From positions 1-20,756 of IMG/VR virus record IMGVR_UViG_3300037485_000489: DNA of 20,756 bases; one strand, 5' to 3'. Made by a program: the position numbers and the translations under genes. This DNA is from a virus. Every line of letters begins with the position of its first letter. Position 1 is the stretch's first letter. The notes beneath the pieces were generated by a model that was not told the DNA's origin, did no database searches, and was given only the letters and a program-made list of their open reading frames with translations. This document shows positions 5,508-13,455 of the stretch, in pieces.

Positions 5508-5891
5508 ATGCACGGAAAAGGTATCGGACCTCAAGGATTAGGCGTAAGCAAAAATAACGGGTATACTATTGGAGAGGGCAAAGGATGCGGTTGTAAAGGC
5601 GATTGCGGTTGTAGCCCATTAAAGAAGACCGCGGCTTGGACACGTAAAGAAGGGAAGTCTGCGACTGGTGGATTGAACGCTAAAGGTGTTGCAAGTTATA
5701 GAAGAGAAAACCCGGGAAGTAAATTGCAAACAGCGGTAACTAAAAAACCATCGGAATTAAAACCAGGTAGTAAAGACGCAAAGCGTAGAAAATCTTTCTG
5801 TGCTAGAATGTCCGGTATGCCGGGACCAATGAAAAAACCAAATGGTGAACCAACAAGAAAGAAACTTGCATTAGACAAGTGGAACTGTTAA
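5508..5891 (+). CDS. Basic Cys-containing phage protein (DUF6321-like)
   Basis: A 127-residue basic protein. The N-terminal part is Gly-rich with a cysteine cluster CGCKGDCGC (about residues 27-35) that could bind metal. From about residue 43 it has TRKEGKSATGGLNAKGVASY, then RRKSFCARMSGMPGPM and PTRKKLALDKWNC to the C-terminus. From memory this matches a family widespread in marine and Bacteroidota phages (DUF6321-like), whose role is unknown; the family name should be checked. It lies between fibre genes and is probably a virion or internal basic protein. Confidence 0.72.
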   Translation: MHGKGIGPQGLGVSKNNGYTIGEGKGCGCKGDCGCSPLKKTAAWTRKEGKSATGGLNAKGVASYRRENPGSKLQTAVTKKPSELKPGSKDAKRRKSFCARMSGMPGPMKKPNGEPTRKKLALDKWNC

Positions 5892-5904
5892 TAAATAAAA
5901 AGAT

Positions 5905-6822
5905 ATGTCAATAATACCAGCAACAGATAAAGTATATATGGTCCGTGAGGACGTTAATACTACCTATGGGGGAAGTGATGCTTTAAAGGTTTTACAAAAT
6001 TGGTACACTATGCAAGACGTACTTGATACAGTTGGACAAGGTACTGTTGGTCCACAGGGTCCGCAGGGTATTCAAGGTATTCAAGGAGTTCAAGGTATTC
6101 AAGGAGAGACTGGAGCTGCTTTAACGGTATTAGGATCTTATCCGGATCTTACCGCATTTAACGCAGGGGCCGGTGGTTCACCAGGAGCACCTGGTACAGC
6201 TTGGATTATAGAGTCTGATGGATCTTTATATGTTTGGAATACTGCTACAACCGCATGGGAAGATGTAGGTGATTTACAAGGACCGCAAGGTATTCAGGGA
6301 ATACAAGGTGTACAAGGAGAACAAGGTATACAAGGTGTACAAGGAATACAAGGAATAAGTGGAACGTCTGGATTAGAAAGTTATATAAGATATTCGCCAA
6401 CATTTACAGCAACAGGTATGACTTTTACTGGAAGCGGGGCAACTTATCCTACATATAATTCTTATTATGTTAAATCAGGATTATTAGTTAGTTTTGTAAT
6501 AGAGATTGATTTTACAACAGTCACTAATTTTGGCACTGGTCAATATAAAGTTGCATTACCATTTGCTCCTGCTTTTAGCTATAATCATTTTGCCGGGTGG
6601 ATTTGGGCCGATCCAAACATTCCGCCTGATACTGGAACTGGACATACAATACTTAATGCAGATACATCATCTGGCATTACAACAGTCTTAGACTTACACT
6701 ATTTAAAACAATCAGGAGGAGCTAACTCTCCAATTAGAGAAGGCTTATGGACTCAAGGTCTTCCTGTAACTTTAACAACAATTAGTAAAGCATACATAAA
6801 TGGTACTTATATAAGTATATAA
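5905..6822 (+). CDS. Tail fibre-like protein with collagen-like repeats
   Basis: A 305-residue protein. Residues 1-44 are the same anchor module as the protein at 4120 (YGGSDALKVLQNWYTMQDVL). Two collagen-like Gly-X-Gln blocks follow, about residues 49-69 and 125-152 (GPQGIQGIQGVQG type). Between them lies a short domain with WIIESDGSLYVWNTATTAWE, common in phage fibres. The C-terminal ~150 residues are Thr/Tyr/Gly-rich, probably a trimeric beta tip. The Gly-X-Y blocks imply a trimeric stalk. Probable receptor-binding or side fibre; the tandem GGT/CAA repeats in the DNA could change copy number by slippage. Confidence 0.75.
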   Translation: MSIIPATDKVYMVREDVNTTYGGSDALKVLQNWYTMQDVLDTVGQGTVGPQGPQGIQGIQGVQGIQGETGAALTVLGSYPDLTAFNAGAGGSPGAPGTAWIIESDGSLYVWNTATTAWEDVGDLQGPQGIQGIQGVQGEQGIQGVQGIQGISGTSGLESYIRYSPTFTATGMTFTGSGATYPTYNSYYVKSGLLVSFVIEIDFTTVTNFGTGQYKVALPFAPAFSYNHFAGWIWADPNIPPDTGTGHTILNADTSSGITTVLDLHYLKQSGGANSPIREGLWTQGLPVTLTTISKAYINGTYISI

Positions 6823-6836
6823 AATTAATAAACAAT

Positions 6837-7160
6837 ATGGCAATAGTATATAGTTACCCAGAAGGAATACCAACATTATCAGACACGTTACTAGGCACTC
6901 AATTTGATTATGAAAGCCCTGCTACAAAATCATTCTCAATTGCGGACATAGTAAACTTAATTGCAACCACTACGGTTAGTAATTCAACAGCCGTAGCGTT
7001 AAACCAAGCAACATTAAATACCTTGTATCCAAACGCAATGATTGGATTTAAAGTACAATGCGTTAATCTTATGTCTCCTAAGATATATGAAAAAACAGCA
7101 TTATCAGTATCAGGCCCTTTTACAACATGGGTAAGTTATAACATTACATTAGTAGCATAA
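6837..7160 (+). CDS. Small tail-associated protein (107 aa)
   Basis: Begins MAIVYSYPEGIPTLSDTLLG and contains TKSFSIADIVNLIA (about residues 30-43), the same kind of N-terminal module as the 661-residue adhesin gene that follows (MAIIYSYP, TKSFKILDLTAYFA). The rest is a short beta-rich part ending IYEKTALSVSG and WVSYNITLVA. It looks like an anchor module with a minimal distal domain, perhaps an adaptor or tip piece. From memory such small proteins accompany fibre genes in related phages. Confidence 0.65.
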   Translation: MAIVYSYPEGIPTLSDTLLGTQFDYESPATKSFSIADIVNLIATTTVSNSTAVALNQATLNTLYPNAMIGFKVQCVNLMSPKIYEKTALSVSGPFTTWVSYNITLVA

Positions 7161-7170
7161 AAAAAACAAT

Positions 7171-9156
7171 ATGGCAATAATATATAGTTACCCAATAAAT
7201 ACAAATATACTAGCAACCGATATAATAGTTGGGTCTAGTACTGTTATTGTTGGGGGTAGACCAAAAAATCAAACAAAAAGTTTTAAGATTTTAGATCTTA
7301 CAGCATACTTTGCTTCGGTGCTAGTGCCTCCTGGTTCTTATGTTCCATATACAGGCGCAATTGGATCGGTAAATTTAGGAGTATATAGTTTAACAGCGGG
7401 GTCTATTATAAAAGCAGGTGGAACAAACCTTCAGTTTTTAATGGCAGACGGTTCTGTAAGTACAGCTCCTTCTTTAGCTGGGTTTGTCCCGTACGTGGGG
7501 GCAACTCAAGCAGTAGACCTAGGTGCTCAAGATCTTTATACAACAGGTCAAATAAGTACAACTGATTTTGTTGCCGGAAACGACATTTATGTAGGTAGTT
7601 TAACATCTGCAATAAGAGTAGGTAGAGGTCCGGGAAATAATAGTAAAAGTACTGTCCTTGGAGATTTAGCACTTAGTTCAGTTACTACAGGAGATGCCAA
7701 TACTGCTATAGGTGTTACAGCTTTACAAGTTACAACTTCAGGAAATGGGAATACTGCTATCGGAGCTCAAGTTTTAATAGTAAATACTACAGGTGCTTTA
7801 AATACAGCTGTAGGAAGTCAGGCTTTAAGAAATAATCTTGTAGGCAATAGAAATACTGCTATTGGAAATAATTCTCTTACTCTTAATACAGCAGATGATA
7901 ACACAGCAGTTGGATACAACTCGTTATTATCAAATACATCAGGAGCAAATAACGTAGCTATTGGTGTAGATTCTTTAAAGACAAATACAACTGGTCTTAG
8001 AAATACCGCTATAGGTACTTCCGCTTTACTTGCTTCAACTACAGCAAATGATAACGTAGCAATCGGTTCGGAAGCATTACAATCTAATACAGCCTCGAAT
8101 ACTGTAGGTGTTGGTTATCAATCATTAAAAAATAATACGGGAGCTGAAAATACAGCACTTGGGTATATATCTTTAAAAACAAATACAACCGGAGGACAAA
8201 ACACAGCGGTAGGGCGTGCTGCTTTAGCTGGAAATACCACAGGGTCTTCAAATACAGCGATCGGGAGAGCTACGCTAGGCGCAAATACAATAGGAATAAA
8301 CAACGTAGGAATAGGTGTTAATGCGCTTTTTGCAAATTCAACAACTAGTTACAATATTGGTATCGGAGTTAATGCTTTATTAGGTCCAGGAAATAATGGT
8401 ACTATAGGTATTGGATATGAGGCCGGTGCAAATAGTCCTATTGGTTTTAATACAAACTCTTTTAACTCTGTTTTTATAGGTAATCAAACTAAACCAGCGG
8501 GGAATGGAGAAACTAATCAAATTGTCATAGGAGATGTAGCTGTTGGAGCAGGATCAAACACCGTTACTTTAGGTAATACATTAATAACAACAACTAGGTT
8601 AAGAGGAGCGGTACGAGGAGGATCATTTGTAAAAGACAGTGGAACATCTTCTCAATACTTAATGGCAGATGGAACAACAACTACTGCAATAAAATCTACA
8701 TATATGATGACTGGTGTTTTCACCAATATGTTTGGAGGAGATCCAGGAGGTAATAGTAAAGATGTATTAGAATGGGTTGCAAGTACACCAAACTCAAGTC
8801 ATTCCTCAGCATTACCTATATTACAAAACTGTAGAATTACTGCAGCTGGATTTAAGTGGATTAGCTCAACGCCAATTGGAACAATTAATCCAGGAGACAG
8901 TTGGACAGTACAAGTATTAAAAATGACGAATCCACTAACAGATTCTACTACAGCTGATGGAAACTTTACTTTTCTAGGAAATCTAAATATAACATTGACT
9001 TCCGCAAACACAGGAACTACCCCTGGGGTGTTTTCGTCAGGTTTAAATGTTGTTTTAAACGCAGGAGATATTATAAGAATTGCAGGGATTGAAACAGGAA
9101 CTATTGCAGTATCAACAGAAGAAGCACAATTAACAGTATTATTTGAAGTTATTTAA
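7171..9156 (+). CDS. Large fibre/adhesin with YadA-head-like repeats
   Basis: A 661-residue protein. Residues 1-48 form the anchor module shared with the gene at 6837. Residues about 57-130 contain two copies of a VPY-TGA-VNLG / VPY-VGA-VDLG motif, the first followed by GGTNLQFLMADGS. From about 165 to 425 there are about a dozen degenerate 20-24 residue repeats of the NTAIG-AL-NTTG type, typical of the left-handed beta-roll heads of trimeric adhesins such as YadA. A second SFVKDSGTSSQYLMADGT piece lies at about 495-512, then a C-terminal beta domain. No S74-type chaperone domain is seen. Probable trimeric receptor-binding fibre. Confidence 0.75.
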   Translation: MAIIYSYPINTNILATDIIVGSSTVIVGGRPKNQTKSFKILDLTAYFASVLVPPGSYVPYTGAIGSVNLGVYSLTAGSIIKAGGTNLQFLMADGSVSTAPSLAGFVPYVGATQAVDLGAQDLYTTGQISTTDFVAGNDIYVGSLTSAIRVGRGPGNNSKSTVLGDLALSSVTTGDANTAIGVTALQVTTSGNGNTAIGAQVLIVNTTGALNTAVGSQALRNNLVGNRNTAIGNNSLTLNTADDNTAVGYNSLLSNTSGANNVAIGVDSLKTNTTGLRNTAIGTSALLASTTANDNVAIGSEALQSNTASNTVGVGYQSLKNNTGAENTALGYISLKTNTTGGQNTAVGRAALAGNTTGSSNTAIGRATLGANTIGINNVGIGVNALFANSTTSYNIGIGVNALLGPGNNGTIGIGYEAGANSPIGFNTNSFNSVFIGNQTKPAGNGETNQIVIGDVAVGAGSNTVTLGNTLITTTRLRGAVRGGSFVKDSGTSSQYLMADGTTTTAIKSTYMMTGVFTNMFGGDPGGNSKDVLEWVASTPNSSHSSALPILQNCRITAAGFKWISSTPIGTINPGDSWTVQVLKMTNPLTDSTTADGNFTFLGNLNITLTSANTGTTPGVFSSGLNVVLNAGDIIRIAGIETGTIAVSTEEAQLTVLFEVI

Positions 9157-9169
9157 AAAAAAACAAAAC

Positions 9170-9385
9170 ATGGAAAATTTAACACAAGAACAAATTCAAA
9201 ACTCAGTAAATGCTGCTTATGATTCAGTAAATTTAATCAATGAATTAAATTTAATTGAAGAATTATCTGATGAACAAAAAGATACATTAAGTAGAAACAA
9301 AGAACATATTAAAATTATGTTAGAAAAAGAATGGTTCTTTAATGCTTTAACAGAAGAACAAAAAGTAGAACTATCTAATATTTAA
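9170..9385 (+). CDS. Small acidic helical protein (71 aa)
   Basis: The ATG at 9170 was chosen over an in-frame ATG at 9143, which would overlap the end of the fibre gene and add nine Lys-rich residues; 9170 follows a typical A-rich leader. The product is acidic and helical, with two related segments: ELNLIEELSDEQKDTL (about 25-40) and FFNALTEEQKVELSNI (56-71). Function unknown. It stands just before the membrane and lysis genes. Confidence 0.65.
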   Translation: MENLTQEQIQNSVNAAYDSVNLINELNLIEELSDEQKDTLSRNKEHIKIMLEKEWFFNALTEEQKVELSNI

Positions 9386-9388
9386 AAA

Positions 9389-9571
9389 ATGAGTAAAGAA
9401 CAAATAGATATATTATTAAATAAATGGATTAGTAGAAAGCTATTGGTTTTTATAATAGCTTGTACTGGATTATTTTCAGGATATTTAACCTCATCAGATT
9501 GGATTATTATATCAACGGCCTATATAGGTATTCAAGGATTTACAGACATCGTTAATAAACTTAAAAGATAA
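9389..9571 (+). CDS. Small membrane protein, holin candidate (60 aa)
   Basis: Sixty residues: an amphipathic start MSKEQIDILLNKWISRK, then hydrophobic segments at about 18-32 and 38-49 separated by LTSSDW, and a basic end VNKLKR. This two-segment hairpin with charged ends suits a class II-like holin. It starts 3 nt after the previous stop and its stop overlaps the ATG of the next membrane gene, which in turn precedes the endolysin. The holin assignment rests on size, topology and position only. Confidence 0.6.
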   Translation: MSKEQIDILLNKWISRKLLVFIIACTGLFSGYLTSSDWIIISTAYIGIQGFTDIVNKLKR

Positions 9572-9750
9572 TGGATCACTGCAGTATTCGCGTTCTTTCT
9601 TTAAACGCAGCAACACTTATGATAAGTCTTACAAATTTGGAAGCAACTTTAAAAATATTGTTATTAATTATATCTATAGCATATACCTCAATGAAAATAT
9701 ATGATTGGGTAATATATAGAATAAAAGGTAAAAAAACAAATGAAGAATAA
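9571..9750 (+). CDS. Small single-pass membrane protein, lysis cassette (59 aa)
   Basis: The ATG at 9571 overlaps the preceding TAA by one base; TAA at 9748-9750 lies 2 nt before the endolysin start. The product begins MDHCSIRVLSLNAATLMISL, has a hydrophobic stretch TLKILLLIISIAYTSMKIYD (about residues 26-45) and a basic tail RIKGKKTNEE. One transmembrane segment with a cytoplasmic basic tail suggests a second holin or antiholin partner for the neighbouring 60-residue protein. No family is recognised with certainty. Confidence 0.6.
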   Translation: MDHCSIRVLSLNAATLMISLTNLEATLKILLLIISIAYTSMKIYDWVIYRIKGKKTNEE

Positions 9751-9752
9751 TA

Positions 9753-10256
9753 ATGGATGACAAAATAACCATTGATAGAATTAAAGAGGCACACCCTAGA
9801 CTTAGAAATAAAATGCTTCAAGATTACAGAGGAGCAAATAGCCGTTTAGGTAATGGGGTTCGATTAAGATTTGCTTATGTATTTAGAAGCAATTCTTTGC
9901 AAGACAAACTATACAATCAAAAGCCTAAAGTAACTAATGCTAAAGGGGGTCAATCAATTCATAATTACGGTTTGGCATTCGATATTGTTTTACTTTATGA
10001 CAATGATGGTAATGGAACGTTTGAAGAAGCAAGTTATTCTCAGATTAAAGATTTTGACAAAGACACTATTGCTGATTGGAAAGAAGTTACAGACTATTTT
10101 AAATCACAAGGCTGGGAATGCGGGGCAGATTGGAAAAAGTTTATAGACCCACCTCATTTTCAATACGATTATGGTTTTGATTGGAAAACTTTAAAAGCAA
10201 GAGTTGATAAAGGAATTATTATTACAGAAAACGGAATTACTTATCCAAAAATATAA
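9753..10256 (+). CDS. Endolysin, M15-family peptidase
   Basis: A 167-residue enzyme with the metallopeptidase signature of the M15 (VanY / L-alanyl-D-glutamate endopeptidase) family: S68-x-H70-x-x-G73-x-A75-x-D77 in GGQSIHNYGLAFD, and D132-P-P-H135 with FQ following near the C-terminus. H70, D77 and H135 would bind zinc and D132 would act as general acid/base. It would cut the peptide stems of peptidoglycan at lysis. There is no signal peptide, so a holin is needed to release it. Length fits single-domain phage endolysins of this family. It sits between small membrane genes and the putative spanin. Confidence 0.88.
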   Translation: MDDKITIDRIKEAHPRLRNKMLQDYRGANSRLGNGVRLRFAYVFRSNSLQDKLYNQKPKVTNAKGGQSIHNYGLAFDIVLLYDNDGNGTFEEASYSQIKDFDKDTIADWKEVTDYFKSQGWECGADWKKFIDPPHFQYDYGFDWKTLKARVDKGIIITENGITYPKI

Positions 10257-10259
10257 ATT

Positions 10260-10748
10260 ATGAAATATATACTTATTTTAGCAAGTTTGGCTTTATTAAG
10301 TTGTGGTAGTCGCAAGGTTGATATTCAAAGAACAACTATAAAAAAAGACAGTGTAGCTATAACAGAGGTTAAAGTTACAACTATGGAAACCGCAGAAAAA
10401 ACAGATTCTACAAATATAAATATAAATGCTGACAGTAGTGAAATTGTTATAACTCCTATTGATTCAAGTAAAACAATTATAGTTGATGGTAAAAGTTATA
10501 AAAACGTTGTTTTAAGAATAAAAAAAAGTAGAATTAATACTTTATATACAAATAATAAAAAAGAGTCTAATAATAAGCGTACAGACTCCACGGCGGTTGT
10601 TAAAGTAAATAAGACAGAGAAAGTTTCTGGTAAAAATAAAACTATAGATAGAAAGACTAGTTATTGGTGGATCCTATGGTTACTTTTGTTAATATTAATA
10701 TTATATCAATTATGGCGAAACAGACTGTCGTTACTAAAACTATTGTAA
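10260..10748 (+). CDS. Putative unimolecular spanin (lipoprotein with C-terminal TM)
   Basis: A 162-residue protein with an N-terminal lipoprotein signal (MKYILILASLALLSC, lipobox LLSC, Cys15) and a strongly hydrophobic C-terminal segment WWILWLLLLILILY (about 136-149) followed by a short basic tail. The middle is charged, Ser/Thr/Lys-rich and probably extended. An outer-membrane lipid anchor plus an inner-membrane segment in one chain is the hallmark of u-spanins (T1 gp11 type), which disrupt the outer membrane after endolysin action. It follows the endolysin gene by 3 nt, as expected. Its 3' end overlaps the next small gene. Confidence 0.75.
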   Translation: MKYILILASLALLSCGSRKVDIQRTTIKKDSVAITEVKVTTMETAEKTDSTNININADSSEIVITPIDSSKTIIVDGKSYKNVVLRIKKSRINTLYTNNKKESNNKRTDSTAVVKVNKTEKVSGKNKTIDRKTSYWWILWLLLLILILYQLWRNRLSLLKLL

Positions 10749-10846
10749 AAACTATATCTCGTCCGGGTGTACACGCTAAAACAAAATCATCTAAATTAAA
10801 AACGTCTAAGTTATATAAAAAAGCATATAAAGGACAAGGAAGGTAA
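10712..10846 (+). CDS. Small very basic conserved phage protein (44 aa), overlaps spanin gene
   Basis: ATG at 10712 lies inside the spanin gene in another frame (37-nt overlap); TAA at 10844-10846. The product begins MAKQTVVTKTIVKTISRPGV and continues HAKTKSSKLKTSKLYKKAYK, then GQGR. From memory a tail of the form RPGVHAKTK-SSKLK-YKKAYKGQGR is common in small proteins of Bacteroidota and marine phages; the role is unknown. The longer frame upstream (ATG at 10664) would run entirely within the spanin's membrane segment, so the internal start is preferred. The charge suggests nucleic-acid binding. Confidence 0.7.
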   Translation: MAKQTVVTKTIVKTISRPGVHAKTKSSKLKTSKLYKKAYKGQGR

Positions 10847-10861
10847 AACCTTTAAAAAACA

Positions 10862-10880
10862 GGTGATATATAACTTATAT
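10862..10880 (+). promoter_or_regulatory. Candidate late promoter before groEL
   Basis: GGTGATATATAACTTATAT, 20 nt before the groEL ATG, in one of the few wide intergenic gaps of the rightward block. Similar motifs precede 3590 and 14568. A weak AAGG-TAAAA-CCTT hairpin lies just upstream (10839-10851) and could end the lysis transcript. Confidence 0.4.
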
Positions 10881-10900
10881 CAATTTAATCAAATAAAATT

Positions 10901-12448
10901 ATGTCTGACGGAATCGTTAAAAATTTAAGCTTTGGTAAAGAGGCAAGCGACAAAGTATTTATAGGTATAGAGAAACTAGCAAAAGCAGTTGGATCTACAC
11001 TTGGAGCTAGTGGTAAGTGCGTTTTACTAGAGGATGGAGCAGGTAATCCTGTTATAACAAAAGATGGTGTAACTGTAGCAGATTCAATTATTCTTTTAGA
11101 TCCTGTTGAAAATATGGGGGCTACACTTTTAAAAGAAGCTGCAAGAAAAACAGTAAGAGAAGCCGGTGACGGAACCACCACCGCTACGGTATTAGCACAT
11201 GCAATTTTAAGTGAAGCTTATAAATTTCCTGAAGCCAATACCAGAAAAGTAAAAGAAGGAATCGAGGCAATGTGCGACAAAGTTGTAGATTACCTAGAAA
11301 AAATAAAAATACCCGTAACAGGTGATATGATTGATCATGTTGCAACTATATCAACTAATAATGATCCTGATTTAGGAAAACTAGTTGGTGATGCATTTAG
11401 ATCAGTTGGAGAGACAGGTGTTGTTATGATGGAAACATCTAATGACCCCGAATGTAGTTTAGAAATTGTAGAGGGAGTACAATATGGGAAAGGATTAACT
11501 AATAGTCATTTTGTAACAAACCCGCAAAAGAAAACGGCAGAACTTGATAACCCTTTGGTTTTATTAATTGAATCACCAATTGATACAATTAGACAGATAC
11601 AACCAGCGTTAGAGTATGTTATAAAAAACAACAAGCCTTTATTAATTATAGCTGATTTAGACACAAGTGTGCTTTCGGCATTAGCAATGAATAAAGTAAA
11701 AGGAAATATAAAAGTTAACGTCATTAATGCGCCTACTTACGGAATTAGTAAAAAAGAAGTTTTAGACGATCTTGCTTTATTAACCGGTGCAATTATAATA
11801 AATGAAGACTTAGGAGATGATATGGATATATTTGATCCAGGTGTTTTTGGAACATGCTTAAAAAGCATAACTTCCCACGAGGACACTATACTGCATGTTA
11901 AAGAGCCTTCTGAAGAAATATTAACCATTATAGAAGATTTAAAAAAATCTTTATTAGAAAATAATCCTGCTCATACCGTTGTAAGACTTGAAAAAAGATT
12001 AGCTAGACTAGCCGCTAAAATTGCGGTTGTAAAAGTTGGTGCTAATTCGAGTATAGAATTAAAAGAAAAAGCTGACAGAATAGAAGACGCAATATGCGCA
12101 ACAAAAGCAGCTATTAAAGAAGGCATTGTTCCTGGAGGCGGAATTGCTTTATTAAATGCGTCTCATAATATAGATTCTTTTGGCGATGGTCAAGCAATCT
12201 TACTAGATGCTATTAGAGCACCATTCAAATTAATATTAGATAACGCGGGGATTGAATTTGCTCCATTAGAAACAATATCTAAAAATGGTTATGGATTAAA
12301 CGTAGTAACAGGTAAAACTGTTGATATGATAAAGGCAGGAATTATTGATCCTTTATTAGTAACAAAAAGCGCATTAAGAAATGCGGTATCAGTAGCCACA
12401 ACAATATTGTCTACTAATTGTGTAATCAATAATTTGAGAATACAATGA
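10901..12448 (+). CDS. groEL: Phage chaperonin, GroEL family
   Basis: A 515-residue group I chaperonin subunit covering equatorial, intermediate and apical domains. Nucleotide-binding motifs are present: TKDG (53-56), GDGTTTATV (89-97), RIEDA with the likely catalytic Asp at about 396 (equivalent to E. coli Asp398) and EGIVPGGGIALL (about 407-418). It is shorter than cellular GroEL (about 548) and lacks the C-terminal GGM repeat tail. Sequence is clearly diverged, and base composition matches its phage neighbours, so it is not a recent host import. The 3' end overlaps groES by 4 nt (ATGA). It probably folds capsid or tail proteins, alone or mixed with host GroES. Confidence 0.9.
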   Translation: MSDGIVKNLSFGKEASDKVFIGIEKLAKAVGSTLGASGKCVLLEDGAGNPVITKDGVTVADSIILLDPVENMGATLLKEAARKTVREAGDGTTTATVLAHAILSEAYKFPEANTRKVKEGIEAMCDKVVDYLEKIKIPVTGDMIDHVATISTNNDPDLGKLVGDAFRSVGETGVVMMETSNDPECSLEIVEGVQYGKGLTNSHFVTNPQKKTAELDNPLVLLIESPIDTIRQIQPALEYVIKNNKPLLIIADLDTSVLSALAMNKVKGNIKVNVINAPTYGISKKEVLDDLALLTGAIIINEDLGDDMDIFDPGVFGTCLKSITSHEDTILHVKEPSEEILTIIEDLKKSLLENNPAHTVVRLEKRLARLAAKIAVVKVGANSSIELKEKADRIEDAICATKAAIKEGIVPGGGIALLNASHNIDSFGDGQAILLDAIRAPFKLILDNAGIEFAPLETISKNGYGLNVVTGKTVDMIKAGIIDPLLVTKSALRNAVSVATTILSTNCVINNLRIQ

Positions 12449-12705
12449 AAGCAATAGGTAGAAACTTAGTTATAAAGAAAACAAAAGAAGGTACAACCAC
12501 TACAAAAGGTGGATTGATGCTTGCTGAAAATCAAAGAGATGATATTAGATATATTGAAGCAACAATAGTATCACTTGGCGACGAGGTAGTAGGTATAAAA
12601 GAAACAGATACTATATTTTATGACCGTCATGCGGGACATAAAATTGAGATAGGTAAAGAAACATATCACGTTATAAAGTTATCCGATATTGTAATTGTTT
12701 TGTAA
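12445..12705 (+). CDS. groES: Phage co-chaperonin, GroES family
   Basis: An 86-residue GroES-type protein overlapping the groEL stop by 4 nt. It has the family layout: an opening strand RNLVIKK, a mobile loop at about residues 12-32 (TKEGTTTTKGGLMLAENQ) in which LML would take the place of the GroES IVL contact triad, then VSLGDE, a middle DTIFYDRHAG and the closing YHVIKLSDIVIVL. The length is slightly below bacterial GroES (about 95). It would cap the phage GroEL, with which it is translationally coupled. Its stop overlaps the next ATG by one base. Confidence 0.85.
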   Translation: MKAIGRNLVIKKTKEGTTTTKGGLMLAENQRDDIRYIEATIVSLGDEVVGIKETDTIFYDRHAGHKIEIGKETYHVIKLSDIVIVL

Positions 12706-13157
12706 TGAGACTAGACGCTAGTGATTTAAAAGATCTTGGTATATTAAAACATTATAGAATAATTCGCAGATGGGCTTGCAAGAATAATAACTTAACAGAC
12801 GCTGATTTAGAACTGTTAATTTATTTTGATTGTATGGAGTTCTTTACAAAACAAGATTATAAAATAGGTACATACGCATATAGTTGGGACAATAAACGCT
12901 GGAACAGTTTATTAAAAGAGGGTTGGATAGTGGTTTGGAGAAATAGAAACCATACAACTCAAAAATACAATATATATAAAGTTTCATTTAAGTGTAAACA
13001 ACTAATAAGTAAAATGTATCGTATAATGTTAGGTAAAGAAGACATACCAACAAGCCATAGGAATACTATAATGAAAGGTAAAACATACATGGACACTGTT
13101 GCAATAACAGCAATACATAATGTTAATAGTGATAAAACAAGAAATTTAAATAATTAA
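12705..13157 (+). CDS. Putative winged-helix protein (150 aa)
   Basis: Starts at the ATG overlapping the groES stop. An N-terminal helical part (DLGILKHYRIIRRWACKNNN, then LTDADLELLIYFD) leads into a segment with SWDNKRWNSLLKEGWIVVWR and NHTTQKYNIYKVS (about residues 64-93). This order, helices, a basic recognition-like helix and a two-stranded wing, resembles MarR-type winged helices. From memory it is a conserved hypothetical of Bacteroidota phages. It could regulate late genes or be a virion-assembly factor. DNA binding is an inference. Confidence 0.6.
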   Translation: MRLDASDLKDLGILKHYRIIRRWACKNNNLTDADLELLIYFDCMEFFTKQDYKIGTYAYSWDNKRWNSLLKEGWIVVWRNRNHTTQKYNIYKVSFKCKQLISKMYRIMLGKEDIPTSHRNTIMKGKTYMDTVAITAIHNVNSDKTRNLNN

Positions 13158-13168
13158 AATAAGAATAT

Positions 13169-13453
13169 ATGGCATATAATTCAGCTACAGGAATGGATAC
13201 AAGTCAAATGGGTGTGCCTATGCAGGATCCACGTCAAGTTAATCCAAATCAGATGGTACCAAGTCCAATTAACCCAAAAGCTTTTGGTGCTCCGCAAGCA
13301 ATTGCTGGTATTTATGGACAAGCAAACCCTGATACATTTACAAGGTCTGTTGATCCTCAAGCCCCTATGCCAATGGATGGACCCGTACCGGTTCCAACCG
13401 CAATACAAGATCAATCACAAATAACACCCAATCAAGGGTTTAACAATCTTTAA
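13169..13453 (+). CDS. Pro/Gln/Met-rich low-complexity protein (94 aa)
   Basis: Begins MAYNSATGMDTSQMGVPMQD and stays rich in Pro, Gln, Asn and Met throughout, with few charged residues, so it is probably disordered. It lacks a signal peptide or membrane segment. Position between groES-linked genes and small virion-type genes suggests a minor virion or assembly component. Other frames are also open here because of the composition, but this frame has the tight spacing to its neighbours (2 nt to the next ATG). Confidence 0.62.
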   Translation: MAYNSATGMDTSQMGVPMQDPRQVNPNQMVPSPINPKAFGAPQAIAGIYGQANPDTFTRSVDPQAPMPMDGPVPVPTAIQDQSQITPNQGFNNL

Positions 13454-13455
13454 TT

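Noticed and set aside
5905-8455. Repetitive DNA that might suggest a CRISPR array or tandem-repeat element
   Set aside because: The repeats are in frame and encode collagen-like Gly-X-Y and YadA-head motifs; there are no uniform spacers or cas genes.
4829-9156. Diversity-generating retroelement acting on the fibre genes
   Set aside because: No reverse transcriptase or template/variable repeat pair is present in the window.
9143-9169. Upstream in-frame ATG for the 71-aa protein (MKLFKKKQN extension)
   Set aside because: It would overlap the fibre gene end and read through the A-rich leader; the ATG at 9170 has the usual local leader.
10885-11928. Minus-strand ORFs antisense to groEL
   Set aside because: They are shadows of the coding frame with hydrophobic low-complexity translations and no leader or spacing support.
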